From assembly GCF_035920345.1 (NCBI RefSeq), contig NZ_CP109149.1:5704001-5768000 (forward strand): 64,000 nt of DNA, given 5' to 3'. Shown one piece after another: positions 48,441-57,596 of this stretch. Origin of the DNA: Nocardia vinacea (lineage in GTDB: Bacteria; Actinomycetota; Actinomycetes; Mycobacteriales; Mycobacteriaceae). The position numbers and the translations under genes are program-made. The notes below the pieces were generated by a model. It saw nothing but the letters and a program-made list of their open reading frames with translations. It was not told the DNA's origin and ran no database searches. Every line of letters begins with the position of its first letter. Positions within the stretch are counted from its first letter, which is position 1.

Positions 48441-49091
48441 ATGAGTCGATTCGGTGGTTTCCCACTCGCGGGGCTGGACTTTTACGAGGATTTGGAAGCC
48501 GATAACTCGAAGGCCTTCTGGACCGCGCACAAGGATGTCTACGAGGAGTCGGTCAAGGCGCCGATGGTCGCGCTGACCGCGGAGTTGGAGGCGGACTTCG
48601 GGACCGCCAAGATTTTCCGGCCGTACCGGGACGTGCGTTTCTCCAAGGACAAGGTGCCCTACAAGACGGCGCAGGGCGCGGTGGTCAGCGTTGCGCCGGG
48701 TACGGGCTGGTATGTGCAGATCAGCGCGGCCGGACTCTTCGTCGGCGGCGGATTCTATGCGGGCTCCCCCGCGCAGATCGCCCAGTTGCGCACAACCATC
48801 GATGACCAGGTCCGCGGCCCGGAGCTGGAGGCCATCCTGGCGAAGCTCACCAAGGCCGGATTCACCATCGGCGGCGAGCGGCTCAAGACCAAGCCGAAGG
48901 GGTACGACGCCGACCATCCGCGCATCGATCTGCTGCGGCACAAATCGCTGACCTGCAGTAAGGAATACGGCGCACCGGCCTGGTTGGACAAACCCCGCGC
49001 CGCGAAGGAGGTCCGCACCGCCTGGGAGACGATGCGGCCCTTCATCGAATGGCTGGGCGCGGTGGTCAGTGGTGCGCCGGCTCGGACCTAA
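48441..49091 (+). CDS. DUF2461 / TIGR02453-family protein
   Basis: 216 residues. Motifs: FPLAGLDFYEDLEADNSKAF at the N-terminus and KIFRPYRDVRFSKDKVPYKT in the middle (with KDKxPYKT diagnostic), then GGGFYAGSPAQIAQLR. The family is widespread and of unknown function. ATG 48441 is chosen over upstream ATG and GTG options because the family N-terminus starts here. The 3' end overlaps the convergent egtD by four bases. Confidence 0.88.
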   Translation: MSRFGGFPLAGLDFYEDLEADNSKAFWTAHKDVYEESVKAPMVALTAELEADFGTAKIFRPYRDVRFSKDKVPYKTAQGAVVSVAPGTGWYVQISAAGLFVGGGFYAGSPAQIAQLRTTIDDQVRGPELEAILAKLTKAGFTIGGERLKTKPKGYDADHPRIDLLRHKSLTCSKEYGAPAWLDKPRAAKEVRTAWETMRPFIEWLGAVVSGAPART

Positions 49092-50059
49092 CAGCGAGCG
49101 GCGAGGACGAGGGCGAAGCGGTTGTCCGGATCGGTCCAGACCTGTTCGGTCTCGAATCCCGCTGCGGCCAGTTCGGCGTCCAATCCGTCGATACGGAATT
49201 TGGCCGAGATTTCGGTGCGCATCTGCTCGCCGCGCGTGAACTGGAGGGTGAGGTCCAGTTCACGGACCGTCACGGTCATGTCTTCGGTGGCCTCCAGCCG
49301 CATTTCGATCCACTCGTCTTCGGTTTCCCAAGTGGCGACGTGGGCGAACTTATCCGGCTCGAAGTCGGCGTCGAGGCGACTGTTCAAGACATGCAAGACA
49401 TTTCGGTTGAATTCGGCGGTGACACCGGCCGCGTCGTCATAGGCGGGGACCAGTACGGCGGGGTCGATCACCAGGCCCGCGCCAAGTAGCAGCTGCTCCC
49501 CCGGCTCCAGCACCTCGCGGATGCTGGACAGGAATTCGGCCCGTTCGGCGGGGACCAGGTTGCCGATGGTGCCGCCGAGGAAGGCGATCATGCGGCGGCC
49601 GCCGCGCGGCAGATTGTGCAGGGTGTCGGTGAAATCGCTGACCACGCCGTGCACCGCGAGGCCCGGGAACTCGGTAGCGATCTCCGCGGCGGCGGCCCGC
49701 AGCGCCGAGGACGAGACATCCTGCGGAACATAGGTTTTCAGCGGTCCCTCGGCGGTCAGTGCGGACAGCAGCAGCCTGGTCTTCGCGGCCGATCCCGCTC
49801 CGAGTTCGACCAGGACCTCGGCCTGCGCGGTGCGGGCGATCTCGCCGACTACCCGCTCCAGCAGCGCGCGTTCGGTGCGAGTCGGGTAGTACTCGGGGAG
49901 TTCGGTGATCTGCTCGAACAGTTCACTGCCGCGGGCGTCGTAGAACCACTTGGGTGGCAACCACTTCGGGTCCGCGGTGAGGCCGAGTCTGGCATCCGCG
50001 CGCAACGCCGAGGTGAGGTCGTCATCGGATAGGTAGATCTCCAGCGTCGGTGCGGTCAT
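49088..50059 (-). CDS. egtD: L-histidine N-alpha-methyltransferase EgtD
   Basis: 323 residues. SAM site VELGAGSAAKTRLLLSAL, then AFLGGTIGNLVPAERAEFL and WIEMRLEATEDMTVTV, typical of EgtD. It trimethylates histidine to hercynine, the first step of ergothioneine synthesis. The histidine-binding elements (YYPTRTE at about 58; DAAGVTAEFNRN) are present. ATG 50059 overlaps the egtC stop (ATGA). Last gene of the egtABCD operon. Confidence 0.96.
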   Translation of the reverse strand: MTAPTLEIYLSDDDLTSALRADARLGLTADPKWLPPKWFYDARGSELFEQITELPEYYPTRTERALLERVVGEIARTAQAEVLVELGAGSAAKTRLLLSALTAEGPLKTYVPQDVSSSALRAAAAEIATEFPGLAVHGVVSDFTDTLHNLPRGGRRMIAFLGGTIGNLVPAERAEFLSSIREVLEPGEQLLLGAGLVIDPAVLVPAYDDAAGVTAEFNRNVLHVLNSRLDADFEPDKFAHVATWETEDEWIEMRLEATEDMTVTVRELDLTLQFTRGEQMRTEISAKFRIDGLDAELAAAGFETEQVWTDPDNRFALVLAARC

Positions 50060-50890
50060 AGGAGCGAGCCTTTCGTGCTTGGAACGTCTACTAGCGGTGT
50101 GACGGACAGCGCGCCTGGGCGGGCGCTGACCAGCTGGCGATCCGGAATCGGCTGCCAGCGCGGGTCGTCGTCGAAGGGTTCCGAGGACAGGATGGCGAAA
50201 TCATCGGTCACCAGGGCGGATAGCGAGTGGTAGACGGTGGTCGCCCACAGCTGCCTGCCATCACCGAGCAGGAAATTCAGTCGGGCGCCCGGGGATTGGG
50301 CCAGCACGGCCGAGACCAGCAGACTCAATGCCGCCGGCGCCGCCGCCCACGAACCGTCGGGAGTGTCGGTCGAGAGCAGACTGCGCAGCATCACCCAGAG
50401 CGTCGCCGCATCGGTCGCGGATTCGGCCTCCAGCAACTGCACCGGCTCGAACAGCGGCCCCGCGCCCAGTTCGGTTGCGGTGGAGCCGAATTCTTCGGCG
50501 ACCGCGCTGAGGGCCCGCCGCCAATCGGGCACCATGCCGTTATGGCTGAACGCCCACCGGCCATGTGTGAACGGTGCACAGGCATTCCGCTCGACCGGCA
50601 TACCCACAGTCGCCGAGCGAACCGCCGCCAATACCGCCCACGACTCCAGTTGCGGCAGGACCTCTTCCACCGCCGGATCGGTCCAGATGGGCGCCGAGTT
50701 GCGATACCGACTGACGGTCACGCCGTCGTCGTCACGCCACCAGGCCACCCCGAACCCATCCGCATTGATCGTCCCGCCTCCGCGCATATCCTTGGGCGCC
50801 CACGCCTGGGTCCGCAGGGAATGCGAACCGAGCGTCAACATGTCGCCCACGCGTACCGGCGGACCGACGTAACCGAGTTGACGACACATC
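50056..50890 (-). CDS. egtC: Gamma-glutamyl hercynylcysteine S-oxide amidohydrolase EgtC
   Basis: About 277 residues. Starts MCRQLGYVG, placing the nucleophile Cys2 of a class II glutamine amidotransferase fold after Met removal. RGGGTINADGFGVAWW and FTHGRWAFSHNGMV are the typical substrate and oxyanion motifs. It removes the glutamyl group from the EgtB product. The frame is open further upstream, but only this ATG exposes Cys2. It lies 27 bases after egtB and overlaps egtD by four bases. Confidence 0.95.
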
Positions 50891-50917
50891 AGCGCCGCCC
50901 TTCCGCCGTCGAGACCC

Positions 50918-52258
50918 TCACTCGCCCTCGCCTTTTCGCAGGTCGCGGGCCAGGCGGAAGCCAGCGAAGATCTGGCGGCGGACGGGGTGGTCCCAGTTGC
51001 GGAAGGTGCCGCGGCAAGCGACCGGATCGGTGCCGAAGGAGCCGCCGCGCAGGACTCGGTAGTCACCGCCGAAGAACACATCGGAGTATTCGGCGTAAGG
51101 GAAGGCGCGGAAGCCCGGATAAGCCTCGAAACCCGAGGCGGTCCACTCCCATACGTCGCCGATGAGCTGATGCACACCGGCCGGGGAGACACCGGCCGGA
51201 TATGCGCCGACCTCAGCGGGTTCCAGGTGCCGCTGACCGAGATTGGCGGTGACGGAATCGGGTTCGGCATCACCCCACGGGTAGCGGCGGGACGTGCCGG
51301 TCTCCGGATCGAAACGCGCCGCCTTCTCCCATTCGGCCTCGGTGGGTAGACGCTTACCAGCCCAAGCGGCATACGCCTCGGCCTCGAACCAGCAGACGTG
51401 CACCACCGGCTGCTGCGGGCGCACCGGCGTCATCACGCCGAATCCCCGGCGCCACCAGTGCCCGGCCGGATCGCACTCCCAGAACTGCGGCGCCACCAGA
51501 CCCGCCTCCTGCCGGTGCGCCCAACCGCGTTCGGACCACAGCTCGGGCCGCTCGTAGCCGCCGTCGGCAATGAAGGCCTGGTACTGCGCGTTGGTGATCG
51601 GTGCGACGTCGATGGCGAAGGCGGGCACATGCACCGGATGCGCCGGACGCTCATTGTCCAGTGCCCACGCGTCGGTCGACGCGCCCATGACGAATTCGCC
51701 TGCGGGAATGACGACTTCGCCACCGACAGGAGCAGTCGCCGTCGGTGCGGCGGGTGCGGACAGCACGACCGGGCCGGTGCGCAATTGATGGGTGGCGAGC
51801 ATGGTTTCGTCGTGCTGCTGCTCGTGCTGGGCGATCATGCCGAATGCGAAGCCGCCGTCGACCAGTGGATCACCATGTAAAGCGCTGGTTTCCAACACAT
51901 CCCACACCTTGTCGCGCACGGTGCCGACATAGCCGCGGGCCTGGGTGGGGTTGAGCAGGGGCAGTTCGGGGCGATTGGCGCGGGCGTGTTTGAAGGCGTC
52001 GTACAGCTCGTCGATATCGGCGCGCACCGCGTCGCGTCGGCCGACATCGCGCACCAGCCAGAGCTCTTCCTGATTGCCGATATGGGCGAGATCCCAGACG
52101 AGCGGGCTCATCAGTCGCGAATGCTGGGCGACCAGCTCCGCTTCATCGAGCGTGGTGAGGCCGGTGGTGCGATCCCTTGCGCGGGTGAGCACTTCGGCGA
52201 TCCGGTCACGCAATTGTTCGGTGCCGGAATTATCCGTTGCGGGGTACTGAATGGTCAC
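50918..52258 (-). CDS. egtB: Iron-dependent hercynine sulfoxide synthase EgtB
   Basis: About 446 residues. The N-terminal DinB-like domain carries the three-His iron site: H in VWDLAHIGNQEE and the HEQQH pair in MIAQHEQQHDETML. The C-terminal formylglycine-enzyme fold shows EFVMGASTDAWALDNERP, PTEAEWEKAARFD, and WEWTASGF, and RVLRGGSFGT. It joins gamma-glutamylcysteine to hercynine with oxygen. GTG 52258 follows GGGAGATACCCATC. Starting further upstream would add Arg-rich residues unlike the family. Confidence 0.96.
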   Translation of the reverse strand: MTIQYPATDNSGTEQLRDRIAEVLTRARDRTTGLTTLDEAELVAQHSRLMSPLVWDLAHIGNQEELWLVRDVGRRDAVRADIDELYDAFKHARANRPELPLLNPTQARGYVGTVRDKVWDVLETSALHGDPLVDGGFAFGMIAQHEQQHDETMLATHQLRTGPVVLSAPAAPTATAPVGGEVVIPAGEFVMGASTDAWALDNERPAHPVHVPAFAIDVAPITNAQYQAFIADGGYERPELWSERGWAHRQEAGLVAPQFWECDPAGHWWRRGFGVMTPVRPQQPVVHVCWFEAEAYAAWAGKRLPTEAEWEKAARFDPETGTSRRYPWGDAEPDSVTANLGQRHLEPAEVGAYPAGVSPAGVHQLIGDVWEWTASGFEAYPGFRAFPYAEYSDVFFGGDYRVLRGGSFGTDPVACRGTFRNWDHPVRRQIFAGFRLARDLRKGEGE

Positions 52259-52313
52259 GATGGGTATCTCCCGAACTCGTTCTGGTCGGCGACTCGAGGC
52301 TGCGGCGCCACGG

Positions 52314-53645
52314 TCACGAATGCTCCTCGGGCTGATCCGCACTGCGCGAAACGAGTTCATCGGTCGGGGTGCGACCGCTGCGACATCGTTCGGCGGCGGA
52401 TTCGATCTCGCGCGCCGCCGCCGGACTCGCCGCATGTGCCGCGGCCAGGATCAGCAACTCGACCGCGACGCCACGGATCTCCGGATCGACCAACCCGCAG
52501 CGCGCCGCGTCGAGCCAACGGCCCGCGAGTGGCGCGGCGAGCGCCGTCGCCTCGGCGACAACCGCCGGAGTCGACAGCAGGGCGTCGAAGACATGGATCG
52601 GGACGGTCCAGTCGTTATCGGGCTGCGCATCCAGATAGCGGACCTCGAGATGTCCGGAGGCTCGTACCGGTGGGAACAGCGTGGTCAGGTGATAGTCGAG
52701 ATCGCCGACATCGGGACGTCGGCCGATCTCGTCGTCCAACGCACCGGACAACCAGTCCGCAAAGGTCGCCTCCGGCGGCGCTGACCAGCCGATATCGCCG
52801 CCGTTGCCGGATACGCCATCGGGGCGGCGAACGCACAGCAGCGGGACATCCAGGGCCCAACGCGCATAGCCGGCGATCGGGTCGGGCCAGGCCTCCACCG
52901 CGGGACGGGTACGAGCGTGGTCGAGACGCAACCAGGTCCGCATGCGCTGGGATGCCCACACGCCCACCGGTGCACCGTGTAATTCGGGCGAGCAGGCGAA
53001 GGCCGCGAGTAGCGCGGGACCGATTGTGTACAGCGCATTCCACCGTGCGGTGACCTCGTCGCGGTCCGCACCGGCATCGACGCTGACCTGCGTAGCGGCG
53101 GTATTGCACATCATCAATTTGCCGAAGGGGCCGATACCGCTGAAGGACTCTTCCATGGCGCGATAGCGCGGTAACCGCAGGACCCGTTTCGGGCGGCGGT
53201 CCGCATCGGCGGCGGCGGAGACGGTGCGGATGGATCGGGATCCGAGTAGATCCCGCAGCATCCGAGCATCGGCGTGCAAACCCTCGCACAACTGCGCGGC
53301 AGCGGCGAACGGGGCACTGGAGAGTTCGATCTGACCGCCGGGTTCGATGGTGACCCGGCTACCCCCTGGCAGCGGAAGTGCCGGTGAATCGGGGGCGATG
53401 GACCGCGGTGCATAGGGTCCGAGTGCATCTGCGAATGCAGCCAGTTGCGGGCGGGGGGCGGCCGATGGGCCGGACGACGAACACTCACCCTGCACGGTGA
53501 GCCATTCCAGTTCGGCGCCGATGAGCGTTGGTGGCCCCAGCTTGAAACAGATTTTTTCGAGATACGCCTCGGCCGCGGCCCGCGAGGAGAGCTCGCCATT
53601 TTCCAGCGCAATGACCCGCTTCGGATGCTCGAGCGTGACCGCCAT
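52314..53645 (-). CDS. egtA: Glutamate-cysteine ligase EgtA
   Basis: About 443 residues, GCS2 family. Motifs: GAELEWLTV at about 47, TIEPGGQIELSSAP at about 100, and MCNTAATQVSVDAG at about 175, typical of actinobacterial glutamate-cysteine ligases. It supplies gamma-glutamylcysteine for EgtB. ATG 53645 follows GGAGGTTGGT; the frame upstream to 53765 is not part of the protein. It is the first gene of the minus-strand egt operon, divergent from egtE across a 268-base gap that should contain both promoters. Confidence 0.95.
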   Translation of the reverse strand: MAVTLEHPKRVIALENGELSSRAAAEAYLEKICFKLGPPTLIGAELEWLTVQGECSSSGPSAAPRPQLAAFADALGPYAPRSIAPDSPALPLPGGSRVTIEPGGQIELSSAPFAAAAQLCEGLHADARMLRDLLGSRSIRTVSAAADADRRPKRVLRLPRYRAMEESFSGIGPFGKLMMCNTAATQVSVDAGADRDEVTARWNALYTIGPALLAAFACSPELHGAPVGVWASQRMRTWLRLDHARTRPAVEAWPDPIAGYARWALDVPLLCVRRPDGVSGNGGDIGWSAPPEATFADWLSGALDDEIGRRPDVGDLDYHLTTLFPPVRASGHLEVRYLDAQPDNDWTVPIHVFDALLSTPAVVAEATALAAPLAGRWLDAARCGLVDPEIRGVAVELLILAAAHAASPAAAREIESAAERCRSGRTPTDELVSRSADQPEEHS

Positions 53646-53913
53646 ACCAACCTCCACCATGTGAAACCAGGTAACCGTGGCTGTGCCGCGTGTGTGCTGC
53701 CGACAGTTGTTCAGGTAGTTCTGTATCGCATCGGGCGCCGTTCGTATTCCGGTGCGCCGACCCAAACCAGCGTAGCGAGGGGCACCGACAAGAAATGTGA
53801 CAAGAATCTGAATTCGTGGTCATGCACAGCGGGGCGCCCGCGCACGGTGGCCCGGACCTGCGTCGACTCGTGCGACGGCCCAATGCCACGATTTCGGCGA
53901 TACTGTCGAGGCC

Positions 53914-55092
53914 ATGCTCGACGAGAATCGCGTACGCGCCGACATACCGGCCTACGGCGCCGGATCCGATCTGGTCTTCCTCGACAGCGCGGGCTCCTCG
54001 TTACCGCCCCGAGTCGTCGTCGATACCGTTGTGGCGCATCTGCGACGCGAGGCCGAAATCGGCGGCTATCGCGCGGCGAACGAGCGACTCGACGATCTCG
54101 CCGCGGTGAAAACCGATATCGGCCGACTCATCAACGCCGATCCGACCGGCATCGCGCTCAGCGATAGCGCGACCCGCGCGTGGGCCGACTTCTTCTATTC
54201 GGTCCCACTCGCTCCCGGCGACCGCATCCTCATCTCCGGCGCCGACTATGCGAGCAATGCCATTGCGGCGCTGCAGCGGGCCAAGGCGACCGGCGCAGTG
54301 GTCGAACAGATTCCCAGCGACGGCAGCGGCCAGCTCGACCTCGACGCGCTCGCCGACATGGTCGACGAACGGGTCCAGCTGGTGTCGGTGCTCCACGCCC
54401 CGACCAATGGCGGTCTGGTCAACCCGGCCGCCGACGCCACGCGGATCGCGCATTCGGTCGGCGCGCTGGTACTGCTCGATGCCTGCCAGTCGGCCGGACA
54501 GCTGCCGATCGATGTGGCCGAACTCGACGTCGACGCGCTCTCGGTCACCGGGCGCAAATGGCTGCGCGGACCGCGTGGTACCGGATTCCTTTATGTGCGA
54601 CCAGGATTGGCAGCGTCGATGGAGCCACAGCGGCTGGATCTACACAGCGCGCAGTGGACCGGCCCTCAGGAGTACGCCCTGGTGCCCGATGCGAGGCGCT
54701 TCGAATTCTGGGAATGCGATGTCGCGGCCCGACTCGGTCTCGGTGCGGCTGTGCGGTATCTGCTCGAACTGGGGCCCGATGACGTCTACGACGCCATCGC
54801 GGTCCGGGCGGAACATCTGCGCAAATCGCTGCCGGAAATCGACGGAGTCACGGTGCGCGACATCGGGATTCGACACAGCGGCATCGTTTCGTTCACCGTC
54901 GAAGGGAAATCCGCCGTCGAGGTGCGCGATCGCCTTGCGGCGCAGAATATTACGGTGACGGCCAGCCATGCCAGTTCTACGCTGCTGGATATGACCGCCC
55001 GTGGCCTGGATTCGGTGGTGCGCGCCTCGCCGCACTGCTTCGTGAGTTTCGAGGAGCTGGACCGGTTCGTCGGCGCGGTCGCGACGCTCTGA
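53914..55092 (+). CDS. egtE: PLP-dependent aminotransferase-class-V lyase EgtE
   Basis: 392 residues. Fold-type I PLP enzyme: PLP Lys in [18 protein letters not shown], the cofactor Asp/Gln pair in [12 protein letters not shown] and [12 protein letters not shown]. In ergothioneine synthesis EgtE cleaves the C-S bond of hercynylcysteine sulfoxide. Divergent from egtA, completing the pathway. A selenocysteine-lyase-type homologue would look similar, but the context is decisive. Its stop overlaps the RNase Z start (TGATG). Confidence 0.92.
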   Translation: MLDENRVRADIPAYGAGSDLVFLDSAGSSLPPRVVVDTVVAHLRREAEIGGYRAANERLDDLAAVKTDIGRLINADPTGIALSDSATRAWADFFYSVPLAPGDRILISGADYASNAIAALQRAKATGAVVEQIPSDGSGQLDLDALADMVDERVQLVSVLHAPTNGGLVNPAADATRIAHSVGALVLLDACQSAGQLPIDVAELDVDALSVTGRKWLRGPRGTGFLYVRPGLAASMEPQRLDLHSAQWTGPQEYALVPDARRFEFWECDVAARLGLGAAVRYLLELGPDDVYDAIAVRAEHLRKSLPEIDGVTVRDIGIRHSGIVSFTVEGKSAVEVRDRLAAQNITVTASHASSTLLDMTARGLDSVVRASPHCFVSFEELDRFVGAVATL

Positions 55093-56009
55093 TGTCACCT
55101 CGCGAACTGGTCGTCCTCGGCACCGCGAGTCAGGTTCCGACCAAGCAGCGCAACCACAATGGGTATCTGCTGCGCTGGGGCGACGAGGGCATCCTCTTCG
55201 ATCCGGGCGAGGGCACCCAGCGGCAGATGACGTACGCGGGCGTGTCGGTCACCGACATCACCCGGATCGCGGTGACGCATTTCCACGGCGACCACTGCCT
55301 CGGACTACCCGGCATCATCCAGCGGATCAATCTGGACAAGGTCGCCCATCCGGTCGATGTGTACTACCCCGCCTCTGGTGAGGCGTTCTTCGATCGGCTG
55401 AGCAATGCCAGCTCGTTCTATCGCACCGTCGAGCTCCGGGCGCATCCGATCGCCGATCCGGGTGCGCTGGACGCGCCTGGTGCACCGTTCGTCCTCGAAG
55501 CGGTCGCGCTATCGCATCCGGTCGACACCTTCGGCTACCGCCTCACCGAACCGAGCGGTGTGCGCATCCTGCCGGAGCGGCTCGCCGTATTCGGCCTGCA
55601 CGGCCCGGCGGTCGGACAACTGCAGCGCACGGGCAGTATCGAATTAGCCGGGCGCACAATCACGCTGGCCGATGTCAGCGAGCCGAGGCCGGGCCAGAGC
55701 TTCGCATTCGTGATGGACACCCGCCTATGCCCGGGCGTGCTGTCCCTCGCCTCGGGCGTGGACATGCTGGTGATCGAGGCGACCTTCCTGGACGTCGATG
55801 CGCAGCTCGCCGAGGAATACGGCCACCTGACCGCGGGCCAAGCCGCCCGAGTCGCCGCCGAAGCCGGTGTGCGCACCCTGGTTCTGACCCACTTCTCCCA
55901 GCGCTACCGCGACCTCGACGCCCACCTCGCCGAGGCAGCCCTGCACTTCACGGGCGAGATCGTCATCGCCACAGACCTCGCGAGAATCCCCCTCCCGCCC
56001 CGCCACTGA
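55092..56009 (+). CDS. rnz: Ribonuclease Z-type metallo-beta-lactamase fold protein
   Basis: 305 residues. Metal site [12 protein letters not shown] at about residues 64-75, further ligand His/Asp in [13 protein letters not shown] and [11 protein letters not shown]. RNase Z trims tRNA 3' ends. The start [20 protein letters not shown] is typical of the family. ATG 55092 overlaps the egtE stop by one base. Both tRNAs in the window lack a full encoded CCA, consistent with a need for this enzyme. A different hydrolytic role cannot be excluded. Confidence 0.88.
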   Translation: MSPRELVVLGTASQVPTKQRNHNGYLLRWGDEGILFDPGEGTQRQMTYAGVSVTDITRIAVTHFHGDHCLGLPGIIQRINLDKVAHPVDVYYPASGEAFFDRLSNASSFYRTVELRAHPIADPGALDAPGAPFVLEAVALSHPVDTFGYRLTEPSGVRILPERLAVFGLHGPAVGQLQRTGSIELAGRTITLADVSEPRPGQSFAFVMDTRLCPGVLSLASGVDMLVIEATFLDVDAQLAEEYGHLTAGQAARVAAEAGVRTLVLTHFSQRYRDLDAHLAEAALHFTGEIVIATDLARIPLPPRH

Positions 56010-56091
56010 GCACCACCCGAACGGCCGCATAAGTAGTGGCTATGTCGCACAAGGTCATTCGGTCGGCGAGGTAGTCAGAGGTCGTGCTCGG

Positions 56092-56679
56092 TCAGCCGAT
56101 GTGTAGGTCGATTGCGTGGGTTGCGAGGGTGCGGGCGTTGGCGGTGGGAGCCACCAGGCGGAGGCTGCGGTTGACCTGGAGGGCGGCGATGCCATGGAGG
56201 CTGGTCCACAGGGCGATCGCGCGCTTTTCTGGGCCGGCCGATGGTGGGGCGGCTTCGCGAACCAGCGCCGCAAAGCGCTCGAAGAGCGGCAGGGTGATCC
56301 CGCGGAGATTCTCGCCGGAGCCCTCGAGTAGGTCGTGGCGGAACATCAGCGTGAACATCTCCGGGCGCTCGCCGGCGAATTCGACGTACTCGGCGGCCAT
56401 CCGTTCCAGATGTTCCCTCGGCGTGCTCGCGCCTACCTCCACCTTCGCGAACCGCTCGATGAGATCGGCGAAACCGCGCGCGGCGATGGCGGCCAAGAGT
56501 GCGCGGTGCGTCGGAAAGTGCCTGCGTGGCGCACCGTGGGACACCCCGGCCGCGCGGGTAATCGCACGCAGGCCCAACTGGGCCGCGCCGACCTCCTCGA
56601 GCATGTCGACCCCGGCGCCGACCAATCGTTCCCGCAACGGTTCGCTTCCGACCATGAAGACATTGTCTACGGCGCTCAT
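56092..56679 (-). CDS. TetR-family regulator
   Basis: 195 residues. Helix-turn-helix LRERLVGAGVDMLEEVGAAQLGL followed by RAITRAAGVSHGAPRRHFPTHRALL. The conserved helix APRRHFPTHR has Arg in place of the usual Tyr-x-x-Phe. ATG 56679 has GGAGGGAG upstream. It is divergent from plsC with two palindromes in the gap and a third half-match within its own first codons (near 56656-56670), so autoregulation and control of plsC are very likely. Confidence 0.9.
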   Translation of the reverse strand: MSAVDNVFMVGSEPLRERLVGAGVDMLEEVGAAQLGLRAITRAAGVSHGAPRRHFPTHRALLAAIAARGFADLIERFAKVEVGASTPREHLERMAAEYVEFAGERPEMFTLMFRHDLLEGSGENLRGITLPLFERFAALVREAAPPSAGPEKRAIALWTSLHGIAALQVNRSLRLVAPTANARTLATHAIDLHIG

Positions 56680-56728
56680 CGAATCACTCCCTCCGACTTC
56701 GTCACATAAGTAGAAATCCGCTACCGAT

Positions 56729-56770
56729 GATCGTAGACAGTGTCTACGATCATTGGTAGACATTGTCTAC
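56729..56770. promoter_or_regulatory. Two strong palindromic operators between TetR and plsC
   Basis: Site 1 (56729-56751): arms GATCGTAGACA and TGTCTACGATC around one central base, an exact 11-bp inverted repeat. Site 2 (56756-56770): arms GTAGACA and TGTCTAC around one base. Consensus GTAGACAnTGTCTAC. Confidence 0.85.
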
Positions 56771-56792
56771 GGCAACTTTCTCGGAGGCTCAT

Positions 56793-57473
56793 GTGTGGTA
56801 CCGGTTGTTCAAGTACGTCCTGCTCGGCCCCCTGCTGCGGCTGCTCGGCCGCCCCGAGGTGGAAGGGCTGCGGCACGTACCCCGCACCGGACCGGTGATC
56901 ATCGCGGCCAACCATCTCGCGATGCTCGACTCGATGTATCTCGCGCTGGCCCTGCCGCGCCGGGTCACCTTCCTGGCCAAGCAGGAGTACTTCACCGGGA
57001 CCGGATTCAAGGGCCGGTTCCAACGCTGGTTCTTCACCGTCGCGGGTCAGGTCCCGGTGAACCGCACCGGCGGCACCGCCGCCGCGGACGCACTGACCGC
57101 CGCAACGAAAATCCTCGAATCCGGCGACGTCTGGGCCATCCATCCGGAGGGCACCCGCTCCCCGGACGGCCGCATCTATCGCGGCCGCACCGGCGCATTG
57201 CGCGTCGCCATGGCCACCGGCGCTCCGGTCATCCCGGTCGTGCTGGCGGGCACCGACAAGGTGAATCCGCGCGGCCATCGGCTGCCGCGCTTCGGCAAGG
57301 TGCACATCAGCTTCGGCACGCCGCGCTACTACCCACAGCTCACTCCGACCCACCCGGCACCGGACACCTGTCAGGTCCGCGCCGCGACCGACGAACTGAT
57401 GCGGGAATTGGCCGCCCGATCCGGCCGGCGCTACGTCGATCGCTACGCGGCAACTTTCTCGAATCGCCCATAA
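56793..57473 (+). CDS. plsC: 1-acyl-sn-glycerol-3-phosphate acyltransferase (PlsC family)
   Basis: 226 residues. Acyltransferase motifs: NHLAMLDS (HX4D, about residue 40), PEGTRSPDG (motif III), and VIPVVLAGTD (motif IV). It would acylate lysophosphatidic acid or a related lipid at the membrane. GTG 56793 follows GGAGG five bases away; an upstream TTG at 56763 lies inside the operator and is rejected. Transcription is probably repressed by the divergent TetR. The 123 bases to the next gene hold no gene. Confidence 0.9.
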   Translation: MWYRLFKYVLLGPLLRLLGRPEVEGLRHVPRTGPVIIAANHLAMLDSMYLALALPRRVTFLAKQEYFTGTGFKGRFQRWFFTVAGQVPVNRTGGTAAADALTAATKILESGDVWAIHPEGTRSPDGRIYRGRTGALRVAMATGAPVIPVVLAGTDKVNPRGHRLPRFGKVHISFGTPRYYPQLTPTHPAPDTCQVRAATDELMRELAARSGRRYVDRYAATFSNRP

Positions 57474-57596
57474 CGCCACCGCGACACGGGCATGTCCTCG
57501 GAATGGTTAACGCGGGGACGAATTGGCGGGATAGTTGGGGAGCAGGCCGTTCACCCATGTCCGGCCACCGCATCGGGGTGACAAGGGAGTTGGACT

